Source: JBBATK01 sp044228685 (GTDB taxonomy: Bacteria; Bacteroidota; Ignavibacteria; Kapaibacteriales; NICIL-2). From it: a stretch of 64,000 nucleotides of DNA. Positions within the stretch are counted from its first letter, which is position 1. The number at the start of each line of letters is the position of its first letter. Position numbers and translations under genes: made by a program. The stretch lies in contig JBGAUL010000002.1 in the NCBI GenBank assembly GCA_044228685.1, positions 186,001 to 250,000 on the forward strand, written 5' to 3'. Below the pieces are notes generated by a model. The model was not told the DNA's origin. It saw only the letters and a list, made by a program, of their open reading frames with translations, and made no database searches. Below, in pieces: positions 1 to 9,360 of this stretch.

Positions 1-306
1 TACTGCGTTGGCGCACACCTTGAACGCGGATTGTTGGATATGGAAGGTCAAGATTGCGGTGCAGCCTTTGTTCTCAGCCAGCTTTCCGACGAACATGCAG
101 CCTTCCACCGACTTGGCGGCGAGAGCTTTGTTCTCAGCGACATATCCAAATACGGTGCTGAAGTACTCATGGAAGCTTATTACCGATTTGCCTTAGCGCA
201 ACACTTGCAGTTGACTTTTGACGCGCAGTATGTGGTGAATCCCGGCTTTGAAAGAGGTAATCGTCCGCTGCGACCCCTGGCAAGCCGCTTGAGCTTCATC
301 CTCTAG
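1..306 (+). CDS. Outer-membrane porin, C-terminal fragment (OprB-like)
   Basis: The reading frame is open from the first base of the window, so this is the last ~101 codons of a gene that starts upstream. The visible protein alternates aromatic and small residues as outer-membrane beta strands do. It contains the stretch LTFDAQYVVNPG, which resembles the closing strands of carbohydrate-selective porins of the OprB family, where a 'D-x-QYI-x-NPG' motif precedes the last strand. It would sit in the outer membrane and pass small solutes. It lies 178 bp upstream of a chemoreceptor gene, an order repeated at 11691-15164 with a different porin. The OprB assignment rests on motif memory; 'outer-membrane barrel' is safer than the exact family. 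Confidence 0.6.
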   Translation, partial: YCVGAHLERGLLDMEGQDCGAAFVLSQLSDEHAAFHRLGGESFVLSDISKYGAEVLMEAYYRFALAQHLQLTFDAQYVVNPGFERGNRPLRPLASRLSFIL

Positions 307-484
307 TTCAAAACCGTGTAAATCTTCTCATAAACGCAAAAAGGATTACAATGCTGACAACACTGTCCGATATTTCTAAGCACTATGCGATTCAGTTTTA
401 ACACAGGCATTTGCGGATTCGAAAAGAGATCATCAGTGGCTTCTTCATTCGATTAAAGAGTCCGTCAACTTCACATTCACCATC

Positions 485-2461
485 ATGAACTTCCTTCGAA
501 AAATAACCGTGAAGCAAAAGCTTCAACTTATCGTCGCAATGGCGTCAGCAGGATTGGCAACAGTGCTCTACATCGCTATTACAGATATCGCAACAATGTC
601 TGAGGAGACGAGTCGCACTTATTCCCTCCTTCAACTCTCAGCTGCACAGTCACATGCAGACATGTTGCACGATGCGCTGTGGGGTCGATTCTATCAGGCA
701 CTCAACTCCAAAGGACTAAGCGAAGCAGATCAACAGAAGTTCATGGAAGAAGTGCGCGAGCATGCTGACGATTTCAAGAAATCCGTCGAGACCGTTCGTA
801 CTAACGCTACTGCACCGGAACTGCAAGCCTTGGTTGCTTCGCTTAAAGAACCACTAGATAGCTACCTAAGCACTTGCTTAGAAAGTACTCGTATTGCTCT
901 CAAGGATAATGCGCTTGGTGAGACACTCGCAGCTGATATCGATTCGCGATATACCGCTTTAGAAGGACCAATGGAACGTGTGTCGAACAAAATCGATAAC
1001 TATAGCGCCAATATCAAAGTAGAAGCGTCTGAAATCGCCGTACAAACACGTAACGTGCTTTTGATACTGAGTCTTGTAATCATGGGAATCATCATTGGAT
1101 CCTCGTATGCAGTTGGACTCACAATTATTTCATCAGTAACACGACTCCGCGGAGCGGCTACTGCAGTCACTCAAGGTGAGTTCTCCGCACGTGTTGAAGT
1201 GGTAGGCAGCGACGATCTCGCGAAACTCTCAATTGACTTCAATTCGATGGTTGAGTCCTTGCAATCAGCCATGAAGGAAGCACAAGTCGAGCGCGAGCAC
1301 GCAACAGAACTCATGAAGCACTCGGAACAACTGACACAAAAGGCTGAAGAATACAGTCAGTATCTCGATAGTTCCGTGAACACCATGATTGAAGCTATGC
1401 AACGTCTTGGTGCTGGCGATCTCACAACTACTCTGCCTACTGAGGGTGACGACGCAATCACAAACCTCTACCGCGGCTTCAACACCACCGTCTCAACATT
1501 GAATGGTATCGTTGAAAATGTTCGCTCTGCAATCGAAGCGACAGCCAGCGCATCGAGTCAGATTAGTTCGTCGACCGAGCAAATGGCTGCAGGTGCAACG
1601 GAGCAATCATCGCAAACAAATGATGCTGTCTGCGCGGTTGAAGAAATGACTAAGATCATCATGGAGAATTCCATGAACGCTCGTCAGACAGCCTCAGCCA
1701 CAGAACAAGCGAAAGTCTCGGCAGAAACCGGTGGCACTGTCATCCAACAAACTGTGAGCGGTATGGAGCGCATTGCGCACGTTGTGCGTGAATCTGCTAC
1801 CACCGTCAAAGCACTTGGCGAATCGAGTGCTCACATTGGTGAGATCATTACTGTCATCAACGACATCGCCGACCAAACCAATCTCTTGGCTTTGAATGCT
1901 GCTATCGAGGCTGCACGCGCCGGTGAGCAAGGACGCGGCTTCGCGGTCGTTGCCGATGAAGTGCGCAAGCTCGCCGAACGCACCACCAACGCCACCAAAG
2001 AGATTTCTGAGATGATTAAAAAGATTCAGGTGGATACTGTTGAAGCGGTGACGTCTATCGACGAAGGAAATCGCGAAGTGGAACACGGTATGAAGCTCGC
2101 TGATAAAGCTAGCTCAGCACTCAATGACATTGTCGGTGCTGTTTCTAACGTCTCAACAATGATAGGTCAAATCGCCATCGCAAGCGAAGAACAAAGCAAT
2201 GCCAGCGAACAGATCAGTCGAAACATCGAAGCAATCAATGCTGTTACATCTGAAACTGCCACCGGAACGCAGCAAATCGCTCGCGCTGCGGAAGACTTGA
2301 ATAGATTGACAGAGAACCTACATCGCCTCGTCGGACACTTCCGTCTTGTCGATTCAGCGCATGATCACAACCCTAAACATCACGCAATGGCGCCTGATGC
2401 AGGCCTCAAGCGCTCGCATAACTCGGCGCTAACGTCTCATGCTCATGTAGGTCGTCATTGA
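485..2461 (+). CDS. Methyl-accepting chemotaxis protein (tandem HAMP)
   Basis: Complete 658-residue chemoreceptor. TM1 lies at about residues 12-32, an all-helical periplasmic sensor at about 35-188, and TM2 at about 190-215. A HAMP domain (216-268) is followed by a second HAMP-like unit (about 296-348, around GDLTTTLPTEGDD). The cytoplasmic signalling hairpin runs from about 350 to 625, with the conserved tip DQTNLLALNAAIEAARAG near 463-480. It signals to CheA through CheW. The C terminus (HAHVGRH) has no NWETF-type pentapeptide for tethering CheR or CheB. Of the three receptors in module 1 it is the only one with an uninterrupted frame. A terminator follows at 2525-2550. A weak sigma28-like -10 (TCCGATAT, 366-373) lies upstream but lacks a good -35. 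The ligand cannot be read from the sequence. Confidence 0.95.
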   Translation: MNFLRKITVKQKLQLIVAMASAGLATVLYIAITDIATMSEETSRTYSLLQLSAAQSHADMLHDALWGRFYQALNSKGLSEADQQKFMEEVREHADDFKKSVETVRTNATAPELQALVASLKEPLDSYLSTCLESTRIALKDNALGETLAADIDSRYTALEGPMERVSNKIDNYSANIKVEASEIAVQTRNVLLILSLVIMGIIIGSSYAVGLTIISSVTRLRGAATAVTQGEFSARVEVVGSDDLAKLSIDFNSMVESLQSAMKEAQVEREHATELMKHSEQLTQKAEEYSQYLDSSVNTMIEAMQRLGAGDLTTTLPTEGDDAITNLYRGFNTTVSTLNGIVENVRSAIEATASASSQISSSTEQMAAGATEQSSQTNDAVCAVEEMTKIIMENSMNARQTASATEQAKVSAETGGTVIQQTVSGMERIAHVVRESATTVKALGESSAHIGEIITVINDIADQTNLLALNAAIEAARAGEQGRGFAVVADEVRKLAERTTNATKEISEMIKKIQVDTVEAVTSIDEGNREVEHGMKLADKASSALNDIVGAVSNVSTMIGQIAIASEEQSNASEQISRNIEAINAVTSETATGTQQIARAAEDLNRLTENLHRLVGHFRLVDSAHDHNPKHHAMAPDAGLKRSHNSALTSHAHVGRH

Positions 2462-2524
2462 GGACATGAGAATGCCCTAAGACCCTGTTTGCAGACGCAT
2501 AATTTGCTCAAGTAAGCACATCCT

Positions 2525-2560
2525 AAGGACAGCCAATTCCGGCTGTCCTTTGTTGTTTTA
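2525..2560 (+). terminator. Rho-independent terminator after the first receptor
   Basis: A perfect 10-bp stem (AAGGACAGCC, 2525-2534, with GGCTGTCCTT, 2541-2550) encloses a 6-nt loop and is followed by TGTTGTTTTA. It sits 64 bp past the receptor stop codon and separates that gene from the next receptor. Confidence 0.85.
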
Positions 2561-3128
2561 TGCGGTGAAATCAAGGGATGTTTGTAAATGGACAGCGTAC
2601 AATCAAGCTGAGAATTACTTTCTTTTCATCCAAAAAAGCTCGTTTTTTTGAAAAACTCGGTACACCTAGGCTTTTTTTTACAGGAAGAAAATACTTGCTT
2701 AAGTATAAGATAAATAGGTCGAAAATGCCTAATGACAATACACCCCACACACCTTTTGACCGCCTGCCGCGGATAGCTAAAAGGACCGTATTGTCAGTGA
2801 CCCTTAGAGCTGCCCCGGAGCTCTGTTAGTCCAGATTTGCACTGAGTGAACGTTGACCGTCAGTATTTGATTTCGGATTGATTTTCACTCGATGACAAGG
2901 ACGCTGCTGTCATAGTTCTCAGAAGAAGCAGCATACACTCAGCGCAAAAACTCTTTGGCGAATAGTACCCGCCAATATGGGTTCGGTTGAGCCGGCAGAA
3001 TGTTCTACACACCATTCACAGGCCCAGTACTAGCTCGTTGTTGGGCGACAACGATTCTCGTCAGTCTTTGTTCGCATCAATGCCTTTAAGGCATCACGGC
3101 TACTTATTTCATCACACTGGAGACCTCA
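2561..3128. other. Intergenic region, no gene recognised
   Basis: About 570 bp between the terminator and the heme-receptor gene. An 83-codon open frame (2578-2829) has a low-complexity, basic composition and no recognisable domain, so I do not call it. No sigma28-type promoter matching the sites at 11526 or 22659 is present. Presumably the promoter of the downstream receptor pair lies here, but no site stands out. Confidence 0.5.
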
Positions 3129-5186
3129 ATGTCAAGGTTGTTATCATCCCTTGGAATTCGGTACAAGATTCTTGTGCCCCTTATCATCGTATGCACACTC
3201 ACAGCGGGTGGAGTCTACTACGCCATTTCTCACATGTACACCACGCAGCGTGAAGAGGCTTATGTCGCAAGTGCCCGTGCACTTCTACTCTCGGCTGAAT
3301 CAGCACGTGAATATGCTGCCACACAATACAGTCATCAACTGTTCCGCAGCGATATCAAAAAGAAAGAAGACATGCTCTACACTGTTCCGGTCTTTGCTGC
3401 AATTCAAGTCGCAAAGCGTAAAGCATCTGAACTGGGCATGGAGTTTAAAGTGCCGAAGATTTTTCCCAGAAACCCTGACAACGAACCCGACCAATTCGAG
3501 CTTCGTGTCTTGAAGAACTTAGAGGATGGGACAAAGAGCGAGTATTACGAAACTGATCCCGGCACGGACAAGCTCCGCTATTTCCGCCCGGTAAAGCTCA
3601 CCGCAGAATGTCTCAATTGTCACGGCAATCCGGCTAACTCACAAGCTCTGTGGGGAAACAACGAAGGATTGGATTTCACCGGTGCTCGAATGGAAAACTG
3701 AAAAGAAGGCGAAGTGCATGGTGCTTTCGAAGTCAGTATGCCTCTTGCTCCCATTCGCAGCGCAGCTCGTGAAGGCGCAATGAAGATTGGCTTGATCATT
3801 CTTGTCATGGCTCTGTTGATCATAGGTGTAGCACTCGTCGCTGCTACCAATATCACCCGGCCTGTACACAAACTCATGCTCGCCAGCGAGGAGCTTGCAC
3901 AAGGCAATCTTTCGATTCAGGTTGAAGCAGAGTCCCAGGACGAATTAGGCAAGCTGTCCGAGTCGTTTAACTCAATGGTTGGACGAATCTCAGCTCTGCA
4001 ACAAGAGTCAATGAATGAAACAATACGTGCGGAAGAAGCCGCACAGCAAGCACGAACACTTGCCAAAGAGAGTGAGCACGCTAGTCAACACCTCCAAGCC
4101 AACGTCGATGAAATGCTCGTTGCGATGGACAGGCTGTCGAATGGTGATTTGACCATTCATATGCCGGTTGAGGGGTCTGACAGTATTGCACGACTACGCC
4201 AGGGTTTCAATCACACGGTCGACACCCTGCATGATTTGGTGCAAAGTGTTCGCGACTCGATTGATGCAGCAGCCAGTGCATCGAGTGAGATCAGTTCATC
4301 TACCGAAGAGATGTCTGCCGGAGCACAAGAACAGGCTCGTCAGACTAGTGACGCAGTGGCTGCGGTTGAAGAGATGACCAAGACGATTATGGAGAACTCA
4401 TCGAACGCCCGACAAACAAGTGATGCTACCGAACAGTCACGACAATCTGCTCTCACCGGTAGCGACGTCATGAAGCAAACTGTCGATGGTATGAATCGCA
4501 TCTCCTCAGTTGTCAGCAACTCTGCAACGACAATTCAAGCTCTTGGTGAATCAAGTGCACACATCGGTGCTATCATCACTGTTATCAACGACATCGCCGA
4601 TCAAACAAATCTCTTGGCCTTGAATGCGGCTATAGAAGCGGCACGTGCAGGAGAGCAAGGACGAGGATTTGCAGTTGTAGCGGACGAGGTGCGCAAGCTC
4701 GCTGAGCGCACAACGAGTGCAACGCAGGAAATCTCTGACATGATCAAGAAAATCCAGTCGGACACAGCCGGCGCCGTCAAGTCCATCAGCGAAGGAAACC
4801 GTGAAGTAGAAGAAGGCATGAAACTCACCGGCCGCGCACAGTCTGCACTATCTGAAATCGTGAGTGCTGTCAGCAACGTCAGTACCATGATTAGCCAAAT
4901 CGCAATTGCAAGTGAAGAACAATCAACAGCAAGCGAACAGATTAGTCGAAATATCGAAGCGATGAATGCAGTAACGGCTGAATCAGCTACCGGTTTACGT
5001 CAGATCGCACAAGCTTCTGAGGATTTGAATCGCATGACGGAAAGCTTGCACCAACTCATTGGTCACTTCCATCTGCGCGCGCGTGGCTCACGTCAAGCAC
5101 AACGCGCTGCTTCATACGATCAGGCGACGCAATTGCAACACTCCCCTGCCGGACGAGCGACTCATCGAGTTGGTATGGGAGCATAG
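3129..5186 (+). pseudogene. Heme-binding chemoreceptor interrupted by in-frame TGA
   Basis: One frame encodes a whole receptor of 685 codons apart from a single TGA at 3699-3701 (codon 191). Before it are TM1 (about residues 12-33) and a periplasmic Tll0287-like (DUF3365) domain with a c-type heme motif CLNCH (C161, C164, H165). After it the same frame continues KEGEVHGAFEVSMPL, the end of that domain, then TM2, HAMP and the signalling hairpin with tip DQTNLLALNAAIEAARAG. In relatives a Trp or Tyr is common at the stop position (family recollection), so TGG to TGA is the simplest reading. An ATG at 3714 with a purine-rich stretch (AAGAAGGCG) before it could restart translation 12 nt past the stop, giving a 490-residue receptor without the heme domain. 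The native protein would sense redox or a gas ligand and would need cytochrome c maturation. Sequencing error is possible. Confidence 0.8.
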
Positions 5187-5228
5187 TCGAGCGGTTTGAG
5201 CACGTAGTATCACCACAATTGAGATGAG

Positions 5229-7605
5229 ATGAAGGACTTATTTAGAACGATTGTACACTGGATACTCTCACAGAGTATTCGCACCAAACTCGGCTTCAGT
5301 ACCGGTCTTTTCGCCCTGGCGATATGCACACTAACAGTGTTCTTTGTGCAAGTGCGCGAAGAGGCCATTCGTTCCGCAGAAGATGAGACACGTGGCATAG
5401 CCATGATTGCCCCACTGAGCGAGGTCCTCACACAAACTGTGCGCGCAACGGCGGGCATAGATACAGCTTCCAGTAGCGCTTTCACCACAGCGCTACTGGA
5501 CTTATCTCATCTACGCACTCAGGCAGCAGAGTGGAATCTTCAAAGCCAACTCGACAGCGTGATTGCAAATGCCGGTCTGCTTAAAGTTCCCACTACCCGC
5601 AGTCACGAACACTTAACACAATCGATAGCAACGCTGAGTCATTTGATTCGCACTGTGGCCGATACAACTGACCTTAGCTATGATCCCGATCCGGTCCGCT
5701 TTCATCTCATGGCCCTAGCCTGCGATCACCTCGTTACGGTTGCTGAACATGAGGCATCGCTTATTCAGTGCTTTGATAATTACGTTGACAATGTTGAGGA
5801 GCGCGACCATCTCTCTTTGAGCTTGCTCCAGCCTACGACACGGTTGAACGACGCTATTGCAGAGGCTGAAGCGGACATGGAGCAGGTCTCGCACTTTGGT
5901 TCACTGAATGCTCAGGATTCCACGTGGACGCAAACATTGCGTCAGCACGTCGAAACCCTCCGCTGTCTCATCGCGCTTCAGGATATTACCTCATTGGATT
6001 CAGCCGACAGAAGCGGTTTTGCCGAACAACAGAAACCGTTGATTGCAGCGTCGATTCAATCCAGCGATGCAATTGTTGAGTCATGCCTCACTCGCTTACG
6101 CGATTTACTCGAAGCGCACAGCGCTGATTTGTGTCGTCAGCGAATACTAACGCTGTCCATAGCCGGCGTACTCATGATTCTCCCGCTTCTGATAACTCTC
6201 GGCATCATGCGCAGTATCGTTCGTGGTATTCGAGAACTAAGAGCCGGTATCAGCAAGGTTCAAGACGGCGATTACACAACACATGTTGACTTAGCGAGTC
6301 AAGACGATCTGGGAACGCTTGCTACAGGTTTCAATGCGATGATTGAGTGTATTCGTGAGAGCAATCAGCGCAGTCAAGAGGAACAGGAGTCGGCTCTGCG
6401 TCATGCAGAACACGCTCGTCAACTCCAAACACAAAGCGAGCAGTATGGTCGTGAGCTCAGCGATTCCGTCAGCTACTTACGCGAAGCCATGCATCAATTT
6501 TCAGAAGGCAATCTCTGTGTTCATGTGGATGTACAGTCGTCGGACGTGATTGGTGAGTTGTTCAAAGACTTCAACGATGCCGTTGATCAGCTGCACCAAG
6601 TCGTAGAGAAGGTTCGCGAGTCAATTGATTCTACAGCAAAAGCTTCTTCGCACATTCGTCGCGCCACCGACGAAATGGCTTCGGGTGCGCAGGAGCAGAC
6701 GCTGCAGACGGTTGATGTGGCTGGCGATTGAGCAAATGACGAAGACGATTATTGAGAACTCTTCCAATGCTCGTCAGACTGCCGACAAAGCCGAGCAAGC
6801 TCGCTGCACGGCCGAGCAGGGTTTGTCGGTAGTACATGAGTCAGCCGATGGTATGCGACAAATGTCAGACGTCGTCCATAAGTCCGCAGCTATGGTTGAA
6901 ACTCTCGGTCACTCCAGTTCCCGTATCAGTGCTATCGTTTCGGTCATCAGCGACATCGCACAACAAACCAATCTCTTAGCGCTCAATGCCGCCATTGAAG
7001 CCGCTCGCGCCGGCGAATCAGGTCGTGGTTTCGCCGTCGTCGCAGATGAAGTGAGAAAGCTTGCTGAACGCACGTCCACAGCAACCACAGAAATCTCATC
7101 GATGATTTCCGGTATCCAGAATGAAATACAGCGAACAGTCGAAGCTATTGGGGCAGGACGTGAGCAGGTGGACAAGGGACTGGAACTCAGTGATCAGACA
7201 GCCGCAGCCTTCAACGCTATCTCAGCTGCGGTGAAAGATGTTGCATCCATGATTAGTGCCATCGCAATCGCTTGCGAAGAACAGTCAAGTGTCAGTGAGA
7301 GCATTAGTCGTAGCGTGCAGATGATCAGTTCCGTCAGTAACGAGACAGAGTCCGGTAGCAGAACCGTTGCAATGTCAGCCGACGAACTCTACCAACTCAC
7401 CGAGAATCTCCAAACGCTTATTGCTCGTTTTCAATTGCAATCAGATCTACAGAAATCCGATCACGACGCTTTGATGACGTCCGATGCTGGAGTCGCACGT
7501 CATCGAAGTCAGTCGTTCTCAGATAAAGAACTCGCGCACGAACGTTATCAATCACCACAATATTCAGAAGACTTCGCAAGAGCATCTGAATACAATGCAG
7601 GATAA
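5229..7605 (+). pseudogene. Chemoreceptor broken by a frameshift near 6723
   Basis: The first frame (5229-6731) encodes TM1, a helical periplasmic domain, TM2 (about residues 304-328), HAMP, a second HAMP-like unit and the start of the signalling domain. It stops at TGA 6729-6731 just after EQTLQTVDVAGD. The rest of the signalling domain, including tip and C terminus, continues in another frame from IEQMTKTIIENSS (6727 onward) to TAA at 7603-7605. Comparison with the intact paralogue at 12843 (DVATAVEEMTK) indicates about two bases missing around 6723-6726. Without repair the N-terminal product cannot reach CheA or CheW, and the C-terminal part has no evident start. The sensor resembles that of the 12843 receptor but its 'LDPDLDSYY' signature has drifted to YDPDPVRFH, consistent with relaxed selection. 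It lies 42 bp after the previous receptor, probably in the same transcript. Confidence 0.85.
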
Positions 7606-7609
7606 ACAC

Positions 7610-8128
7610 ATGAACAACGCACTATTACACGGCATGATGGATATAAAGCTTGATCAGACCAGTCAAGTCGTCAGCTTTATGATGGCAGACGAGCTTTACG
7701 GTTTAGACATACTTCGAGTGCAGGAAATCAATCGCATGCCTGATATCACTCGAGTACCGAATTCTGCGCCGGCTATTGATGGCGTCATCAATCTCAGAGG
7801 CAAGGTGATACCCGTTGTCGACTTGCGCAGCGTCTTCTCACTTCCTCGTCGTGCTCACGATCATCGCACACGCATCATAGTTGTGGAATGCAAAGGACGT
7901 GAATACGGCTTCGTAGTTGACGAAGTATTGAAAGTTCTGAGTATTGCTCACAAAGACACCGAGCCGGCGCCGGCGCTCGTTGCCAACTCGAGAAGTGAAG
8001 CTATTGACTTTATTGGAAGACTAGAACACCAGCTCATTATGGTACTCGATATCGATGCATTGGTAGAGAACGCCAACCCTGATGAGACGACGGCTACAAT
8101 AACAGAAAACAATTATCAACTCGCATGA
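7610..8128 (+). CDS. cheW: CheW chemotaxis adaptor (module 1)
   Basis: A CheW-like SH3-type domain that bridges receptors and CheA at the inner face of the membrane. Typical stretches are VVSFMMADELYGLDIL, ITRVPN, IDGVINLRGKVIPVVDLR and the closing LIMVLDIDALVE. I place the start at 7610 (172 aa) because AGGA at 7599-7602 lies 7 nt upstream and the domain starts soon after; an upstream in-frame ATG at 7484 would add 42 residues overlapping the receptor gene. It begins 4 bp after the receptor stop and its TGA overlaps the next ATG (ATGA, 8125-8128), so the genes are translationally linked. It is roughly half identical by eye to the CheW at 15212. No cheA accompanies this copy, so it presumably shares the CheA at 19442 or serves another array. 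Confidence 0.93.
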   Translation: MNNALLHGMMDIKLDQTSQVVSFMMADELYGLDILRVQEINRMPDITRVPNSAPAIDGVINLRGKVIPVVDLRSVFSLPRRAHDHRTRIIVVECKGREYGFVVDEVLKVLSIAHKDTEPAPALVANSRSEAIDFIGRLEHQLIMVLDIDALVENANPDETTATITENNYQLA

Positions 8129-9348
8129 ACTATCTCGAATCCATACAAGTATTAATAAACTCAGCGGATGCGGGTGAACGACGAGCAGCGGCATCAATGT
8201 TGTCGCAATGTTCGGAATCTGAATCTGTTGCAGCACTCATTCACGCACTCAGTGACACTAGTCGCAGTGTGCGAGTAACCGCAGCTTCCTCACTGGAGCG
8301 CTTAGGTAATCCCGAAGTCATACGACAACTCGGCATGGTTCTGCATTCTCGTCTTGTGTGTCAGCGAAACACAGCGGCTGAGATTCTGCAGCAGCTTGGA
8401 CAACGATCGGTCTGGGTCCTGGAGGAACTCAGTCACGATCCCGACCACGACGTCAGAAAATTCGCCATCGACATACTCGGTTTGATACCCGATAACCGTC
8501 TCGATCACGTTATAGTAAACTGTCTCAGCGACTCCGACGCCAACGTTCGCGTTGCCGCTGTTGAAGCTCTTGGAACCATGCATAGCGCCCAATCAGTTAG
8601 TTCCTTGGTTGAGACATTTCACCACTATCCCGACACGCAGATTTCGGTACTCGAGGCTTTGGGAAAAATTGGTGGCGAGGAGAGCGAGGAGTTTCTCTAC
8701 CATTGTTTAGAAACGGCATTGCAGCAGCCGCAGCGCGAAACACTCGGCATTCATACCATGATCGAAGCACTGGCTTTGTGTGGATCGCCACTGAGCTTCG
8801 ACAGTTTGTGTACGCTGCTTTATGACCGTGACGAAGAAATACAAAAGACAACGCTGTATGCGCTGATCCGCATCGCACAACGACTGGGATTTGATCTGAC
8901 GGACTTTCGTCCGCAGCTCAGCCAGCTTGTTGCGCTCTTGCAGGGTCGTAACAATGATCAATGTCTGGCTGCAATCACAGTGCTCAGCTCCTTTCCGGAG
9001 TCAGAGATTGTGCGTACGCTCCTGTGTGTGGCAGGTTCGGACCAACTGCGCAACCAGGCATTGATCACAGCGCTAGAGCAACGTCCTGATTGCATCAACG
9101 AATGTCTGCCGCTGCTCAATTCTGCACTGGCGACTCTGCAGCCGGATCAGCTATATGTCGTGCTCACCGTATTACGCCGACGTTACAGCAAGGATTTCGA
9201 GCCCGACGCAATAATGGCGGATCTGGTTTTTGAACGGGTGTTTGTACTACGCAGCGAGTTGCGTAATGAGCTCAGTGTAATCGCCGAGGATTTACTCATG
9301 GCACTGGATCCGGTTCGCACGATGGATTCATTTGCTGAAACTCACTAA
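8125..9348 (+). CDS. HEAT-repeat protein of the chemotaxis module (copy 1)
   Basis: A 407-residue protein without signal peptide or membrane segment, made of helical HEAT (PBS-lyase type) repeats. Examples are ALIHALSDTSRSVRVTAASS, HDPDHDVRKFAIDILGLI and LSDSDANVRVAAVEALGTM. Such solenoids act as protein-binding scaffolds; the partner is not known. It overlaps cheW by 4 bp and precedes cheR by 12 bp. A paralogue sits in the same place in module 2 (15740-16972), sharing HDVRKF-VDILGLI, SDANVR and EA-GKIGGE. The repeats are regular in the first half and less so after about residue 200. Its retention in both modules suggests a dedicated role in this chemotaxis pathway, for example holding CheR, CheW or receptors; this is inference. 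Confidence 0.85.
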   Translation: MNYLESIQVLINSADAGERRAAASMLSQCSESESVAALIHALSDTSRSVRVTAASSLERLGNPEVIRQLGMVLHSRLVCQRNTAAEILQQLGQRSVWVLEELSHDPDHDVRKFAIDILGLIPDNRLDHVIVNCLSDSDANVRVAAVEALGTMHSAQSVSSLVETFHHYPDTQISVLEALGKIGGEESEEFLYHCLETALQQPQRETLGIHTMIEALALCGSPLSFDSLCTLLYDRDEEIQKTTLYALIRIAQRLGFDLTDFRPQLSQLVALLQGRNNDQCLAAITVLSSFPESEIVRTLLCVAGSDQLRNQALITALEQRPDCINECLPLLNSALATLQPDQLYVVLTVLRRRYSKDFEPDAIMADLVFERVFVLRSELRNELSVIAEDLLMALDPVRTMDSFAETH

Positions 9349-9360
9349 TCGCACGACTTC

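Noticed and set aside
366..373. Sigma28-type -10 box (TCCGATAT) before the first receptor
   Set aside because: The box 11 bp upstream (TACAATGC) matches the -35 poorly, so it is noted only in the receptor entry.
1694..2086. Long antisense frames opposite receptor signalling domains (also 14193-14774)
   Set aside because: They are shadows caused by codon bias in the conserved hairpin-coding region, with no independent signals.
2578..2829. 83-codon open frame after the first receptor
   Set aside because: Low-complexity basic composition, no ribosome-binding site of note, no domain; it lies in a region with a terminator and no neighbours in frame.
2941..3000. Possible c-di-GMP (GEMM-type) riboswitch before the heme receptor
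   Set aside because: CGCAAA and a GGGTTCGG-like segment suggested it, but the conserved GEMM core and tetraloop-receptor pairs cannot be placed.
3699..3760. Selenocysteine insertion at the TGA in the heme receptor
   Set aside because: A bulged hairpin can be drawn, but receptor families have no Sec, and a single TGG to TGA change explains the break.
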